NCBI GenBank assembly: GCA_000727475.1
Contig: KL647289.1
Location: 3,363,600-3,427,599, forward strand
Source: Sarcocystis neurona
Lineage: Eukaryota > Apicomplexa > Conoidasida > Eucoccidiorida > Sarcocystidae
DNA: 64,000 nucleotides
Direction: 5' to 3'
The notes below the pieces were generated by a model that saw only the letters and a program-made list of their open reading frames with translations, was not told where the DNA came from and did not search any database. The position numbers and the translations under genes were made by a program. Positions 43,702-56,115 of this stretch are shown piece after piece. The first letter of the stretch is position 1; each line of letters opens with the position of its first letter.

Positions 43702-45925
43702 AAATTCTGTTCGGCTGACACCTACGGGCACCCGGAAGACGCCCTATCAGACTCCGGCCGTTCCACGCCCCCTACGTAGAGATCGTCCCGCACGCCGTTA
43801 CCGTGGTGAACAAATGAGCTGTTCTGAAGCAGACTGCTGTCTGGTGCGCCACGCAGTTTGTATATCGTTCGGAACTGATTTGAGTGGGACCCGGACGCGC
43901 GTCCAGACAAGCAACAGAAGAGAAACTGGAAAGACCGCTGCGTGTCTTTCACAATTTGTGGTGCAGTGCAGTCATGGCGTGAACTGGCTTCCTTCCGCCA
44001 GATATTTGGGATGACGCGCGCGTGATGCCGTGAGATAAGAATTTCCTGGTATCTCTTCCGCATAGCTTAGTACCAAGATGGCGACGGAATGTTGACCTAG
44101 TGCATATACAAGAAACGACGAGCGCTAGAGTGCCCATTATCCATACATCCCCGTCTGAGTCGTGTCTTTGATGTGTTGAACCGTCTTGCATAAACACGAT
44201 TGCTTTGCTTCAACCTGCACATACTGACGAGCAGAGGTTTGCACGTGTTGGTGACAGCTTCCTGCGAACCAGGTCAACCATCCTGTATCTTTGAAGAATC
44301 CAGCATAAAATTGGCGTCAGATGACATATGCGCGTGAGGCTGCAAAAATCGCAGCGAAGACTGGTGACACTCCGCGCTGTCAGCTGCGTCTACTCAGTCC
44401 AGGTGTTTTGGCGAGCTGCAGCGTTCAGTCGCCGTTGTCCGAGATGGTAGCCTCCCTGTTGTCCTCAGAAAACAGAACCAGGTTTAGCTCACCAGTTGTC
44501 TCTTCAAACGTTAGTTACCATTTAATGCATCATTCGCTTTCAGGTCGCCCACCCTGTACGTTCAGCCTTTAGTTACGAGTGTGGCATCTCGAGAAGCACG
44601 AGCAGTTGAAGGGCTGTATTGAACTGGTTTGTCTGGGTAGACAGTGGAATGATTTCTGAACTTCGTTGGATACGGGCTCTTTCCAGCACACTGCGACACT
44701 GCGGTCATTTCGTAAACACGCAGCGCTCGCGATGAGCTGGAACGCGATCGCGCGGAGCCAGAGACAACCTATGCGACACAGCTTTCTCGTCACACTGAAC
44801 CATTAAGAGCACTATCTATCTACTACACATTTACACAGCACAGCGAAGAGAAATCGGGAACGAGCCCTGTGAAAGGCTGCAGCCTTCAGGTTATGAATCA
44901 AGTAAAGTGAGTAGGAAGCAAATGGACTGGAACATAAAGGAAGACGACCGACCTGCAAGCAATGGGCAAGACTTGTGTCATACTCTTTTAAGTGGATTGT
45001 GTGTTTACGCTGAATGATATAAAACCTCAATACTCCTGAATAGTGGTTGTAACGTTCTGAACGTAGTGCTCGGATTCTTTGCTCAGCGGGCTGAACGCGA
45101 GCAAAACTACCGGATACCCAGGCGTGCAAATGTGGTAGTACAGATCGGGACAACGCCACGCTGCGCTGAGCCACAGTGCACCGCCGCTGCAAAAGAGACG
45201 CTTCAATTATTAGATTTTACCATATACGCGTGGAACAAGAAGAGTGCAACGCAGGTACCGGGGTATCACCCGCGAGAGCGAGTGCGGACGTGTTGCAGCG
45301 GTGGGGTTTCGGCGTTTGGGCCTATGGCAAGTCCAGATCATTTTCTGGTGATGTGAGTACAGGACTTTCCAGTTCGTCGTCCTGACGCATGCCGGTGTCT
45401 CCACGTATTCTTCTAATTCTACAACGCCACTTTTTTTCCTCCACAGCGGCGTTTATTCCGTAAAAGGCCCAACACTGTGCCGCTCTTTCAGTCACTGTAC
45501 ACACGTTCACCCCTCAATAGGTGAAGCACAAAGTAGCCAAAGCAGCAACCTCAACACAGTTGCTGCCATCGTGCTTTCGTATACGGCATCAACTGGCCGT
45601 CCTTCGCCTTTAATTCGCGCGCAGTAGGACAGCTTTGCTGAGAAACCAAAATAGTATGGCGGAGATTGACTGGTAGCACAGTCGACATGACTCCGTCGGT
45701 CCACGCTGACTGGCCCACGTGCAATGACAACGCTGCTGGCGAGTCGTATACAACCTATTCATTTCTCTATTTGGATGGATCTATGCCGGCATGCGCCAGC
45801 CGACCGTGAGGATGCGTCCCCCCTAGTATTCTGTCACTTGCCAAGGTAAGCGTAATCTCTGTCGCGAGTGAATGGCTCCTGTACGCGCTGGCGAGGTACG
45901 CTTGTAGCAATTACAGCTCATCCAT
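43702..45925. other. Spacer
   Basis: No recognised gene. A frame at 45066-45356 (+) shows a possible exon (RCAEPQCTAAAKETLQLL, FTIYAWNKK), unassigned. Confidence 0.4.
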
Positions 45926-46587
45926 CAGGGAGCCACCGGACGCGAGTACCACACGGCAATCGGTATTGGAAGTTTACGCTGCAGTGCCACATCAGACACT
46001 GCAGGACGCGTAACACTGGATGGGGCCATGAAAGTGTCGCAGGCAGACGTAAAATCAGAGACATACGCACCGTTATCGGCTGAGCCTTCACTTGTATCCG
46101 CGGCAGTCTCTCTCTCGCAACGGCCATAGCATGTAAAGAAGCAACCAGAGGTCGGTTGCTCCCACCTCGTCGAATCGAGGTCGTAGACGTCAGTGGCGCT
46201 CCTTGCGAAGGTGGCACTATATCCGCGTCTAATGCACCGAGCGCTTGCTATTCTGTGCCTTTCAAGACAGCTCGTGACCATTAATATATGGTCACACACC
46301 CGTGAAGTGGCTTGCAGTCCGGTTGGAAACAACTGCTATTCCGAAGGAGTCGAAGTCAAGCCTTCAATAAAACCACAAGCCGGCCTGCCTTTTCCCCATA
46401 GATATCACGCTTTCGGCCCCTGCGTGAACTATAGTCAGGTGCAAAATTCCAAAGACATGAGTACCTCCGACTTTTCTTTGCAAAGTGGAAATTAAACTTG
46501 CTCTTCTTTGCCACAGAATTCCCTCGTCGACGCATGGAGTTGCCTTCGCGGCGCCCGCGCTTTTGGAAATCTACCTTGCACACGTGG
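45926..46587 (+). repeat. 660-bp direct repeat, copy B
   Basis: Partner of 37820-38482 with the same landmarks: hairpin GTGACCAT/ATGGTCAC at 46274-46295, AATAAA at 46366-46371, and the acceptor ending at 46516. At its right end it runs directly into the sequence shared with 41097-41215, so this locus joins two pieces found separately elsewhere. Confidence 0.93.
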
Positions 46588-46871
46588 ACATGAGAGTTTT
46601 GAGAAGGCTGGCTTCGCTCCCACTATGTTCCCACCGCTGACAGGTGCAGCAGAGGAGCCCACCTTCCGTGGCTGCGTTGACCCAGCTGGCGTCTGCCAAG
46701 TCAGCAAAATTTACAGTGCGCAACTACGTGATTGTCACGGCGGTCTGCGCACACTCAGTTGTGGCTGTGGAGCAATAGCAAAATGGTACGTACCTCCTAG
46801 ACATGTGTGCGCAGGTGGTCCACCTACCTGCTTACAGGACTCTTGCAGACGCGCTGTCTTATCTATGGGAG
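46517..46871 (+). CDS. Cysteine-rich exon, likely functional copy B
   Basis: An exon from a strong acceptor (CTTGCTCTTCTTTGCCACAG) to a donor (GGGAG/GTACGG), 118 codons plus one base. It encodes SLVDAWSCLRG, NLPCTRG, a Phe/Pro-rich linker (FAPTMFPPL), then a module with Cys in GCVDPAGVC, LRDC, LSCGCG, HVCAGG, PTC and DSC, ten Cys in all. The SCGCG core resembles the exon at 34554-34808. Reading on past the donor gives a stop at 46898-46900. The 5' partner exon is not identified; the signal-peptide gene at 43.3 kb is upstream on the same strand but joining them is speculative. Probably extracellular. Family unknown. Confidence 0.42.
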
Positions 46872-49800
46872 GTACGGTGGTCACGCTACTCTTAAAATGA
46901 CAGTAAGAGTTGTCTTGGATGGGTGCTCACGTCTCCGTGCCCTTGGGCGTGAAACGGAACACGCCGACGTCGGGGCCGATAAAAACACATGCACATATTC
47001 GTTCAACGCGCTCGCTGACCGCGTGCGCGCGAAGGCCTTCAAACTGCTCCAATTTACAATCACAATTCCAGCTTCGAAAGCCTTGTCCCTAACGACTCGT
47101 TTCGCACTCTGGTAACTGTGATTACGAGTAGTCTGCGACGACGGCTGCAGACAATGTAGAACCGACCGTCCACTCCGATTGTACGCTTGACTTGACACCC
47201 GATTCGCTATTTGCGCGGCTGCCGAGTGAGGCGTCCTATGCTTTCATCGCTTCACACTCGGCATACCCCACATGATATCAGCAAGGTTCAAAGCTCATGC
47301 GGCTTAAAGGCTCGGTTGCTCTTTGGTCTGCTGCAAAGCGCGCTGTGCGGCCCACGGCACGGTACGACCATGTATTGTACGCAGTGGAGTATTTGTCGTA
47401 TTCCTGACTCTCGTCGGATCGGCGACGAGACGTACAGATCGTGGTAAGCGGTTCTTGTCACGCGCATCTTAACCGTGGGAAACTCTGCGTATAGATCTGT
47501 CAGGTTCAACGCCGCACATTTACAGTGTAAGGACGTACTTGTTCAAGGCCAGCACGTGCACGTGCTTACTTACTAGTGCAATAATTCTCACAACAGTTCA
47601 TATCCTCATATTCTATATCAACTGCCGCAAGCGTACATCGCGTCTTGATGAACAGAATACAAAGGTGTCTCACTTGCCGTAAAAGAATTCGGTCCTGGTG
47701 GGATTGTCAGCAGTGCCGTAGCCTGGCGTGCTTCGTGATCTTATGCCCCATTTTTCGTGGCGTCTCCGTTTCTTCACTGCTGTGCAGAGCTCGCATTATG
47801 CTGCACTACGAAAACGTGGGTGAACATGGCAGCAATGCAGTTTCCGCAGAATTCACGCGAAAGCAGCGGTGTGCACACAGACGTGGACAGTAGGAATTCA
47901 TCTCTTTGGCAAATGCACATCTGCTCTTATCCAGGAAAATGACTGTAGCTGCTGCACCCGGCGTAATGCTTGAAGTGTGCTGGATCCAGTTGTGTGCGTG
48001 GAGTTTGTCGAGGGGTCAGCGAAGCTAACTGCGCCGAGAGGTGGTGTTGGGTATAATACATGAAGGGAGAGCGGTCTGCCCCGCTGCACGCGTGCGGACA
48101 AACATTGGATCACTAGCGGCTGCTGCTGTTTCCAGGAGACAAAACAACCGGTAGATCCCTGCCATTGAAAGAATGACTCTGCGCACGATGTCATACATCC
48201 CCCCAAAACGGCGTGACCTCGCGAGCAAAATGTGTTATCACAGCGTCGTCGGCAGGCGTCACCCAAAAATCAGCTGTCAAAACACGGTGCAAAGTAGCGT
48301 TAAAGACGATGTCTACTATACTGATACTTCCACTACGGAGCCTGCGGCGAAAAGCTGTGTGACCATGGAAGGCTTGTCGCCTGCTGTACACGCATCATGT
48401 ACCCCGACTTTGGACGAAGAGCTGTGTGAACACTACGAATGAAGAAAAGGCCGTGCGCTCAACCTGGATTTGATTAAGCATCGGCAACCAACACGAGAAA
48501 GCTTGCTTTTGACGCACCATAGGATTGGGGATAGAAAATCACGTCATATGGAAAACCGACGACTTCGAGACTGCATCGCTGACTCTGACTGAACGCACCG
48601 TCCCAGCCAGGGAGGGCTCCGCCGTTTGTATGACTTCTGCCAAAAGCAAACGAATTGAATGCCCCTTTCTTAGTGAATTTCGCAGCGTCCTGAGACTGTG
48701 AAGTGTTCCAGTCGCTCCTGTGCGGAGCACCTCGAGGTAAGAAGCTGCCGTAGGTCGTGTTCCGAAAGCCAACGTATTCTACCGCAAGCGGGTGCGAAAA
48801 ACGAGCTACGCTTTCAGTTTCATAATTGTGTTCACAGCGGTGCGCCACTTCGCTTCTACAGCCCTCTAAAAGTTAAGAAAACAGACGTAAGAAACGCTGC
48901 CAGCACCGACTCTGCACTCGAACTATCGCGAAAGGAGATGTGTAACTAAATGCATCGCAGAACAGAATATGTTTTCAATTTGTGGAGAGCACAGTTAAGC
49001 GGTCAAAAGTTGCACTACACATTCCTCAAGTCCGTTACACATGAGGTTACATTGGACAAGAGGTAGGGTGGACGGATTTGTGGGCATTTGTTGCAGCGAC
49101 TTGTTTCCAGTATCGACAGATACTATGCCTTTTCCGGAAAGGACACGCTGGTATTTGTTTGCTCAGCTCTGCTTACGTTACCTGCGGCTGCGAGGCACGG
49201 AATTTTACATGTCTTACTCTTAATGGTGAAGGGTAGGTGGGCCCTATCAAAGATTCTACTGTAGCCTAGTTTGCGAGGGCAATCTTCAACATCCACGTAG
49301 TCAACTACATCTACCTCTGTGTGCAGTGCTGCTTCGCGAGACACCGATCACTACATACGTAAAGAGACGTCGCCGGGTTGGACGCACATCGAACCTCATT
49401 CCCGTTAGCACAGATACAACTACGGAAGTTCGTTATCAAGCCATGTGAGAGTGAGTTGTGGAGCTTATGATCACGTCGTGGGTCCGGAAGATTCCTCGCC
49501 CGCTTAGGTCAGCAGATCAAGGCTCTCGCTAATGGCGGCTTTCACCGCCTACAGTTGTCTCAGTTGGCAACTCTTCTGCGTTTGTCGACAGGTACCAGCC
49601 AGACAGACACAAGGCCTGCAAGTATGATACACAGTAGTGTATGGCATGTTTTCCCGGCTTCATCTCAAACAGCTGTTCTTTCCCCTAAAAACTTTGAAGA
49701 CGGGGCAACGCGGTGAACACTTTTTAAAAGAGCTGCAAAAGAGAGTGAGTTTGCGGTTGCTGTTAAGTTCACCCCAAGCAGCGATATTTCACCTGAGAGC

Positions 49801-51920
49801 TTCGACGACAGAGCAACGTGCTGGACATTTAAGAAAGATGTCGTGTACGGAAGGGGGTTTGCGAGTGCTGCTGCTTCACAGTCGTGTGCAGTGAAGTGCC
49901 AGGTAGAGCGCTGGATCGTTCACATCTGTCAGCATCAGGGCGCAACGCCGAGAAGCAGTTTTTTCATTCCAAACTCCTACATATTTATGTAAATATTCAT
50001 ATGATTATTTACTGTATACGTGTATTTTTTCCCAGTGTGTTCGATAGATAGGGTTTGTTCTCAAAAGGTCTCTGGCACCCCTCAGCCTATGTACTACTAC
50101 ACGGTATCCCGACACAGGTGGAAGCATTTCTTGAATGTTTTCTCATGCGAATCGTAACCCGGTCCGATGCAGACTGTATTACAAGTGAAACAAGTTCCAG
50201 GCGCTGCATGGAGGGCCCATGGGTGCCCTGCCCACACGTGATGTAACGGTGAAAGATCACAAGAATATCAGCAGTGTCACTCACTAAAGAAGGCATAGAT
50301 GCAAGAATCTGGCGCCTTAGAAGTAAACTCCAACAGGGCCAGAGAAGGAAAGCAACGGACGGGCAACGTACTCAGAACAGGATACACAGGGTAGACCATC
50401 GCCGGCAAGCATGAGCTAGCGATTTCCGAAGTACCCACTTAAACTCTCCTTGCGCAGCATTACTCACTTCAGTGTATTCCAGTGTATGCCGCGGGGAAGA
50501 CAGTTTATATCAGAAGCACACCGCACGCGTGCCGCGTAATCCCGACAAAGAGGCAGCCGGCTTAGCAAGGCAGTGCGTCGCCCGACAAAGATGCATCCGG
50601 TTTACCGCTTGCGAGACAGTTTGTTGTGCAGCAGAACAACGCACAATTGAGTAATCTACCCCCACAGCCAGCGAATAACACGTACGACCTTCTGCATCAG
50701 CCTGCCGGCTTGCTTGTAAATGCCGATCTAAGTGGGGCACCGCGTAAGAAAGAAGAAGAAGGGAATAAACCTGGAGCGCCAGAAACGTACGATGCTTCAC
50801 TCAGTTGCTGGTAAACTCGGAATTCCGTTGCATAGTAGGCATGCCATCCTGGCGGATGCAACTGCGTGGTCGGCGTGGACCGCGGAAGTTCTTGAGTCGT
50901 TGTCGTTCACCGTCGCTGTACGCCACCAGAATCCACTCTTAAGGAGACGCAGGAGGACCGTCCAGGGACAAGCACTGTACGTGTGAAACTGCGTCCCTAA
51001 ACTCCGCATCCTGCACGCGTTTACGACGACACCGGCAGTGAGGTTTGTTAGAGGTTGTACGCAGACGTTTGACTCGCCTTCTGTGTAGACATCCGTTTGT
51101 AAGCTTTTGTCTAGGAAGACGCTTAGTGTCGCATATATCGTAAAGCTACTGCCGGGCCCACGGGAATGAAGACATGCAATTTTTCGTAGACAGCCTGATG
51201 GAACACTTGCGTGCATATTTTTGTGATACCTTAGTATTGAGTACATTCGTGAATCTCCTATCTACACGTAGATACGTACACAATGCTTTCTACTCCCCAA
51301 TTTGTACTCTGATAACCACCACGCTACAGTGGAATGCAGGGGAAGAAATTGTGCTTCAAAAATTTTATCTACTTAGGGAAGGACTGGCCTTACACGCTTT
51401 ACAGATGCAGGATCATAGTATTTGTAATATGTAGATCCTGGAAAACGCTCCGCCGGTACTGTCGTACTTCCTCGACCATTTCGGGCATGGTTGATTCGTG
51501 GACGCTTCGGGGAAATCAACGTCTAATGTTCTCCTGGGTATCTCTTGGAAGTCAATTCTCAAAGATAACCAGCACGCGCACGAAGTAGAACACACTTAGT
51601 ACGGCACTCGGTGCATACTGTAGGAGCACGCAAGCACGGGCACCGAAGCAGTACTTTAAAAAACCGAGCAACACCAACAACATGCACCGTGAAATTCACT
51701 TCAACCTCTAGAAACGATGTGCGGCCTCTTGCTACCGTCGCGGCGTAGCTACTACCATTTTCACAGGACTCCCTAAAACTACGTGAAACGATACCAAGTG
51801 TGTACAGCCCATCACCCGTCACACAAGTCGAGATGATGGGACAGACACGCAGGGATACAAGGCTAAGTCGAAGCGTTGCATTTTTCCTTCAGGCAAATCT
51901 CTTGAGTTGCACCAGCATAG
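46872..51920. other. Spacer with weak coding islands
   Basis: No recognised gene. 48173-48442 (+) holds a Cys-containing frame (SCVTMEGLSPAVHASC). 48474-48848 (-) holds a soluble-looking frame (KKGAFNSFAFGRSHTNG, LEVVGFPYDVIFYP). Neither has a supported model. Confidence 0.4.
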
Positions 51921-52211
51921 AACCGGGGCTCCGATGTGCATCTGTGCGCACGAGGCACCGAATGTATGCTCATGTTTGGCATTGTCGGCGACAAGGTCGA
52001 GGGGTTTGGCGACTACGGAATCTTTTGCTACGGCCGTGTCGAGTATCCCCGTGGCCAAACCTGCACCCGCGATGGGACGTCCTCTGTTACAGATACCAGG
52101 GGCACTACCCTCTATGTGAGGTGCCCCAATGCTGCCGTCAAGATAAACAACGAGCAATGCACTTCAACGCAGTCCAAGACGGCACACGCTTCCACATTTA
52201 CCGGCATCTGA
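51921..52211 (+). CDS. Cysteine-rich terminal exon, six Cys
   Basis: The frame opens just after an acceptor-like TTGCACCAGCATAG (TAG 51918-51920 is also the in-frame stop) and runs to TGA 52209-52211. It reads VHLCARGTEC, FGIVGDKVEGFGDYGIFC, RGQTCTRDGTSS, TLYVRCPNAAV and NEQC, a regular extracellular-type sequence with six Cys and Gly/Thr-rich turns. There is no ATG in a sensible place, so it should be a last exon. Family unknown; the exon border is inferred. Confidence 0.38.
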   Translation, partial: NRGSDVHLCARGTECMLMFGIVGDKVEGFGDYGIFCYGRVEYPRGQTCTRDGTSSVTDTRGTTLYVRCPNAAVKINNEQCTSTQSKTAHASTFTGI

Positions 52212-55200
52212 GGTGGAACAACACCTGTACGGCAGCATGGTCGGCTGCAGTAGCACCAGGACGGCCACGGCCGCTGTGAATTTTATATCTCTCCTCTGGC
52301 ACGACTGGAGCGTCGTCTTCCAATTAAGAATATGAATCCATATCAACTCGTTTCTGCCCCCAAATACCATACGCTTCTGGTTCACGAGAAAGCGCTTGTT
52401 CCATATGTTTCAGCGACCTCTATCGGCGACAGCCACGTATACAGTGCATTTCTTTTCATGGGGAAGCCACACTGGTAAGACTCTGCCCTCTTCTAACCGA
52501 CAACGTCCAGCCTGCAATCTCCTGACAAAGTTTACCTTCCTTCATCGCCGCTGACAGTGTACGAAACCCTGATGCGAACGTACAACGAATCTGCGGAGCA
52601 CCTTGAATCGACTGCGGTGTGACGCTCAATCAGTTATGAGATTCAACCTTTCTAAGTGGGCAGCATGGTCAAGAATGTGCAAGACTAACAAACACAGAAA
52701 CACTCAAATAATAGCAACAATCGACGCAGTGCCGGACCTCCCCAGCCTTCCGCACCGACGTCACCGACGCTTTTCTGGTTCCACAAGAAGAAAAAATTTC
52801 GAGCTCTCTGTAGCCACAGCAGCTGATTCTGGATGAGCTTGTCGGATCCTTATGTATCAACACCTGAAGCGCCCGCAAGTGCATGCTTTGATTTGGCGTT
52901 AACTTCTGTAAGCGTTCGAGTGTGCAAGGAACTACGACGGCTGCGGAATAGAGCTGTAAGACGGTTAGACTTGGCATGACGCGCCGCCGTTGAGGTGTTC
53001 GGCAGCGTTGACAGTACAATGAACGGTGTGTGTACAGAAGGAGGAAAAACAGCTCGGCGTTATGTTACAGACACTTTAGGCGAAGCACACGTTACAGGAA
53101 CTTCTTGGTTGCACTATCGAAAAGCAGAATACCCTGATGATGTACTCGTGCACCGCGGATTCAAAGCAACACCCGTTGGCAAACACAGCTAAGCTGGTCA
53201 CTCTACAGTTAGACCAACAGCAAGAAAAGGAGAAAATGGAATGTGGAAACACACTGCTTGACTGCCAAGAAAAGCTGCGAGGGTGCCCCCGCATGATATG
53301 CAACGGGGGCTCGCTCCGTGCATTGATAAAGTTCGATTCAAAGGCACGCGCTGTACAAGTCATCTCGAAGCTGCCAGATTGTGCTACGGGGCGCACAGGA
53401 GGCGACATGATCAGCAGTCGCCACATACGTAGCACGTGCGCATCTACACATATAATTTCGCGGCTGCCCGTGTCAGGCAGACACGAAGACCTGCGCTTGC
53501 GCACAGGCAGAGCCCCGCAGCCAGCAAACCTTCACCTAAATTAAGCAGCCAACCGTTCGGTCACCTCCACACCATTGCGGACATCTGAAGAACGCCGTCG
53601 CACGAACATCCCTCAAGACCACTAGAATGTTACAAAGACCATTCGAACAGACAGTCTGTTCAAGGCGTGGAACACGCGTGTGCATTTCACTACTGAAAAA
53701 CAGTGAAGAAACACCGTGTACATAGTTGTACACGGACGCCGATATGCACGTAGATCCTGCACATAGCGCTGTCCATGGCTTAACCTTGCGCATTACAGCT
53801 TGCTGGCTTCACCAATACGGTGCACACATGTGTGTAGTAGTGCACGCGCACCGTTTACAGCCAGTATCGTTGCCTCTGTTTTACTTGTCCGGATAGGCGG
53901 ACTCAAGAGTACTGTTTAGGCTGTACGTGTGAAAGCTGTCGCTGCTGCCGCTGAAGCTGTGAGTCATTCCTCCAGTGCCCTTCGTCTTCTCCGTAGAATT
54001 GCTCTTGTTGCTGCTGGAACTCCTGCAAGTGCGTCGCGCGACCGGGGCCGGCGTAACTGCTCTGTATAAATTGGCAGCAGCCATACCACAGAAAAGACGA
54101 AGGAGCAAAACTGAATGAGGTAGCCGTTCTATGATGATACTGTTGCCTCTCCTTCCTGACCGCGTCGTTGAGGTGGTTGAGCGCAAGGTAATCATGTAAG
54201 TATATATGCAGTCTAGTGTACGTGCCCCCAGAAAACATATTTATGTACGTAAGTATACAAATGCGTAATACTTTTCTAACACAAACAACGACACTTCGCA
54301 GACCATAGTGCAGATTCTCCCCACTCGTCTTTCCGAGAACAGGCATGCGCAGAATTTCACATTACACGGAACGAACGGTTTGAAATGCGTGAAGCAACCG
54401 CCGATCCATCGCGACCCACTTGCGGTGGCATTTCTTTTGGATGAAGCGTTCCGTGGGAAGATGGAGAGAGCGACTGGGGAGCTGAGGCTGCAGGCGTCGC
54501 GCGCGAGACCGGAGAATTCCCTTGATGCGTCCCTGTCTGCAACTGTTGCTGCTGTCGTTGGTGCTGCTGCTGTGGCAAAGAAGCTTCGTACGGATCAGGA
54601 AGATTCTCTCCTGCGTACTTCATCCTCAGGAAAGCACTGCAGCAGTCGACCTCGTGGAAGAGCAACTCCGCTAAAGCAGGAGCAGCAGGGACGCCGAACA
54701 GGTTCTCAGCCCAGCACACACAGCAAAAAACTAGTGACACAAGGTCACCAGCGACCACCACCTCGGACGTCACACGTGTTCTCGACTTAAACTTTGCACT
54801 GCCACGGTGACAACCAAGCTCGAACTGGCAGCCGGAAGCCCAGCGGCGACGCGCCAGCAACAAGACAAGGAAACTGTAGCAGCGGCGACGTACAGCCAGC
54901 GGACACATCAGGACAGCTGTTACGGAAGACACGAATGGGGCAGGCAAATAGCATACAGCAGAGGCGCAGCAGTGAAAAATGCTGCAGTAAGCATATCCAC
55001 TGGAATTCAGGCTGCGTGTGCGCGCCGTGGGGACCAATCCGGTAGAGAGCGACAGGAGGTGCATTGACATCCCCAGAATCATTGCCCGCACGTATAGTGG
55101 TGCTAGTTAGCCCCAAAGATTGTGTTTCACGTAACTATTTCTCTACGGCGTGTCGAGTAGTGTATTACGCGTACATTCAGCCAACGTTGAGGTCTTGTCC

Positions 55201-56115
55201 TTTCCATTTACCGTAACCTCCTAAGCCCCACGCTAAAAATATACAGGAGTGGTTCGAGGTGTGCAGCGGCACACGGAGTGAAGATCGACAAAGGGAAACC
55301 AACGTCACACCATGCCTCTACACTAGCACCACGAAGAGGGCACCATCAGCAGCACCACGCCGCATGGTAGCAGAAGTCGACAAGCTACAGTGCAAGACGA
55401 ATAGCAACGCGTCTCATCTTTGGTCAACAGGAAACACCGCTAAGACGCCAGAAAGGCATGTAAATGCAGGTGTCTGGACTCTGCAAAGTGCGCATGAGGG
55501 TCTACTGGTCTAGGCGAGCAGCAGCACAATCACAGTAAGGACCAAACTGATAACGGGGCATGCGTCAAGTACGGGGCATGCGTCACGTACGCAGAATGTA
55601 ACAAGTCATTTCATAAAAACCTTTCTGCAGCAACACAATTTTACCACATTGTACACCATATACGTAAATAGCACACCTACGTCCACTGGCCAGGTAGATG
55701 CTGCAACTCCTTTTGCCACGGACGGGTTTGCACTCGCGGACGTAATGTCGTTCTCTGCATGTGTGCATCGATTAACGTGCACGAGCTTTAAAGCTTAAAG
55801 CGCCTTTCTGTCCCTGCTTTTTTCCTATCATAGGCGTTGGGTCCAGCTCAAGCCGGGAGAAGAACTCACAGATGTACCAGTATACGCGAATATATTCTGA
55901 CAGGCACCGCACACAAAAACAGCCACTGACTTTCTAACAATCCCTTCGTAATCGATTCCTGTAACTCTCAAAACAGAAGGAAGACTAGCTAGATTCTTTG
56001 CCCTACAGCAATTCGACCAGGTGTAATACATAATCCGGAACAATGTTCACGGATGTCACTAACAGTCGTTGTCACACAAGAGGACTACCTTCCAGACCGC
56101 ACTTGTGTCGCTCAC
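52212..56115. other. Spacer, possibly with downstream RPA2 exons on the minus strand
   Basis: CAG runs reappear on the minus strand near 53.9-54.7 kb (Gln-rich frames 53903-54346 and 54357-55091). Since the RPA2-like gene reads leftward into this stretch, its C-terminal exons should be here. Otherwise nothing recognised. Confidence 0.4.
54357..54670 (-). CDS. Candidate C-terminal exon of the RPA2-like gene
   Basis: On the minus strand a strong acceptor (GCTGCTCCTGCTTTAG) is followed by ELLFHEVDCCSAFLRMKY, then a Gln/Ser/Pro-rich linker and a stop at 54357-54359. In RPA2 the last strand and helix of the OB-fold (NEFTTHILEVINAHMVL in human) stands in the same place and is followed by a flexible linker. 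Similarity is loose, and the phase would need another exon between this and the exon ending at 56116. Confidence 0.2.
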
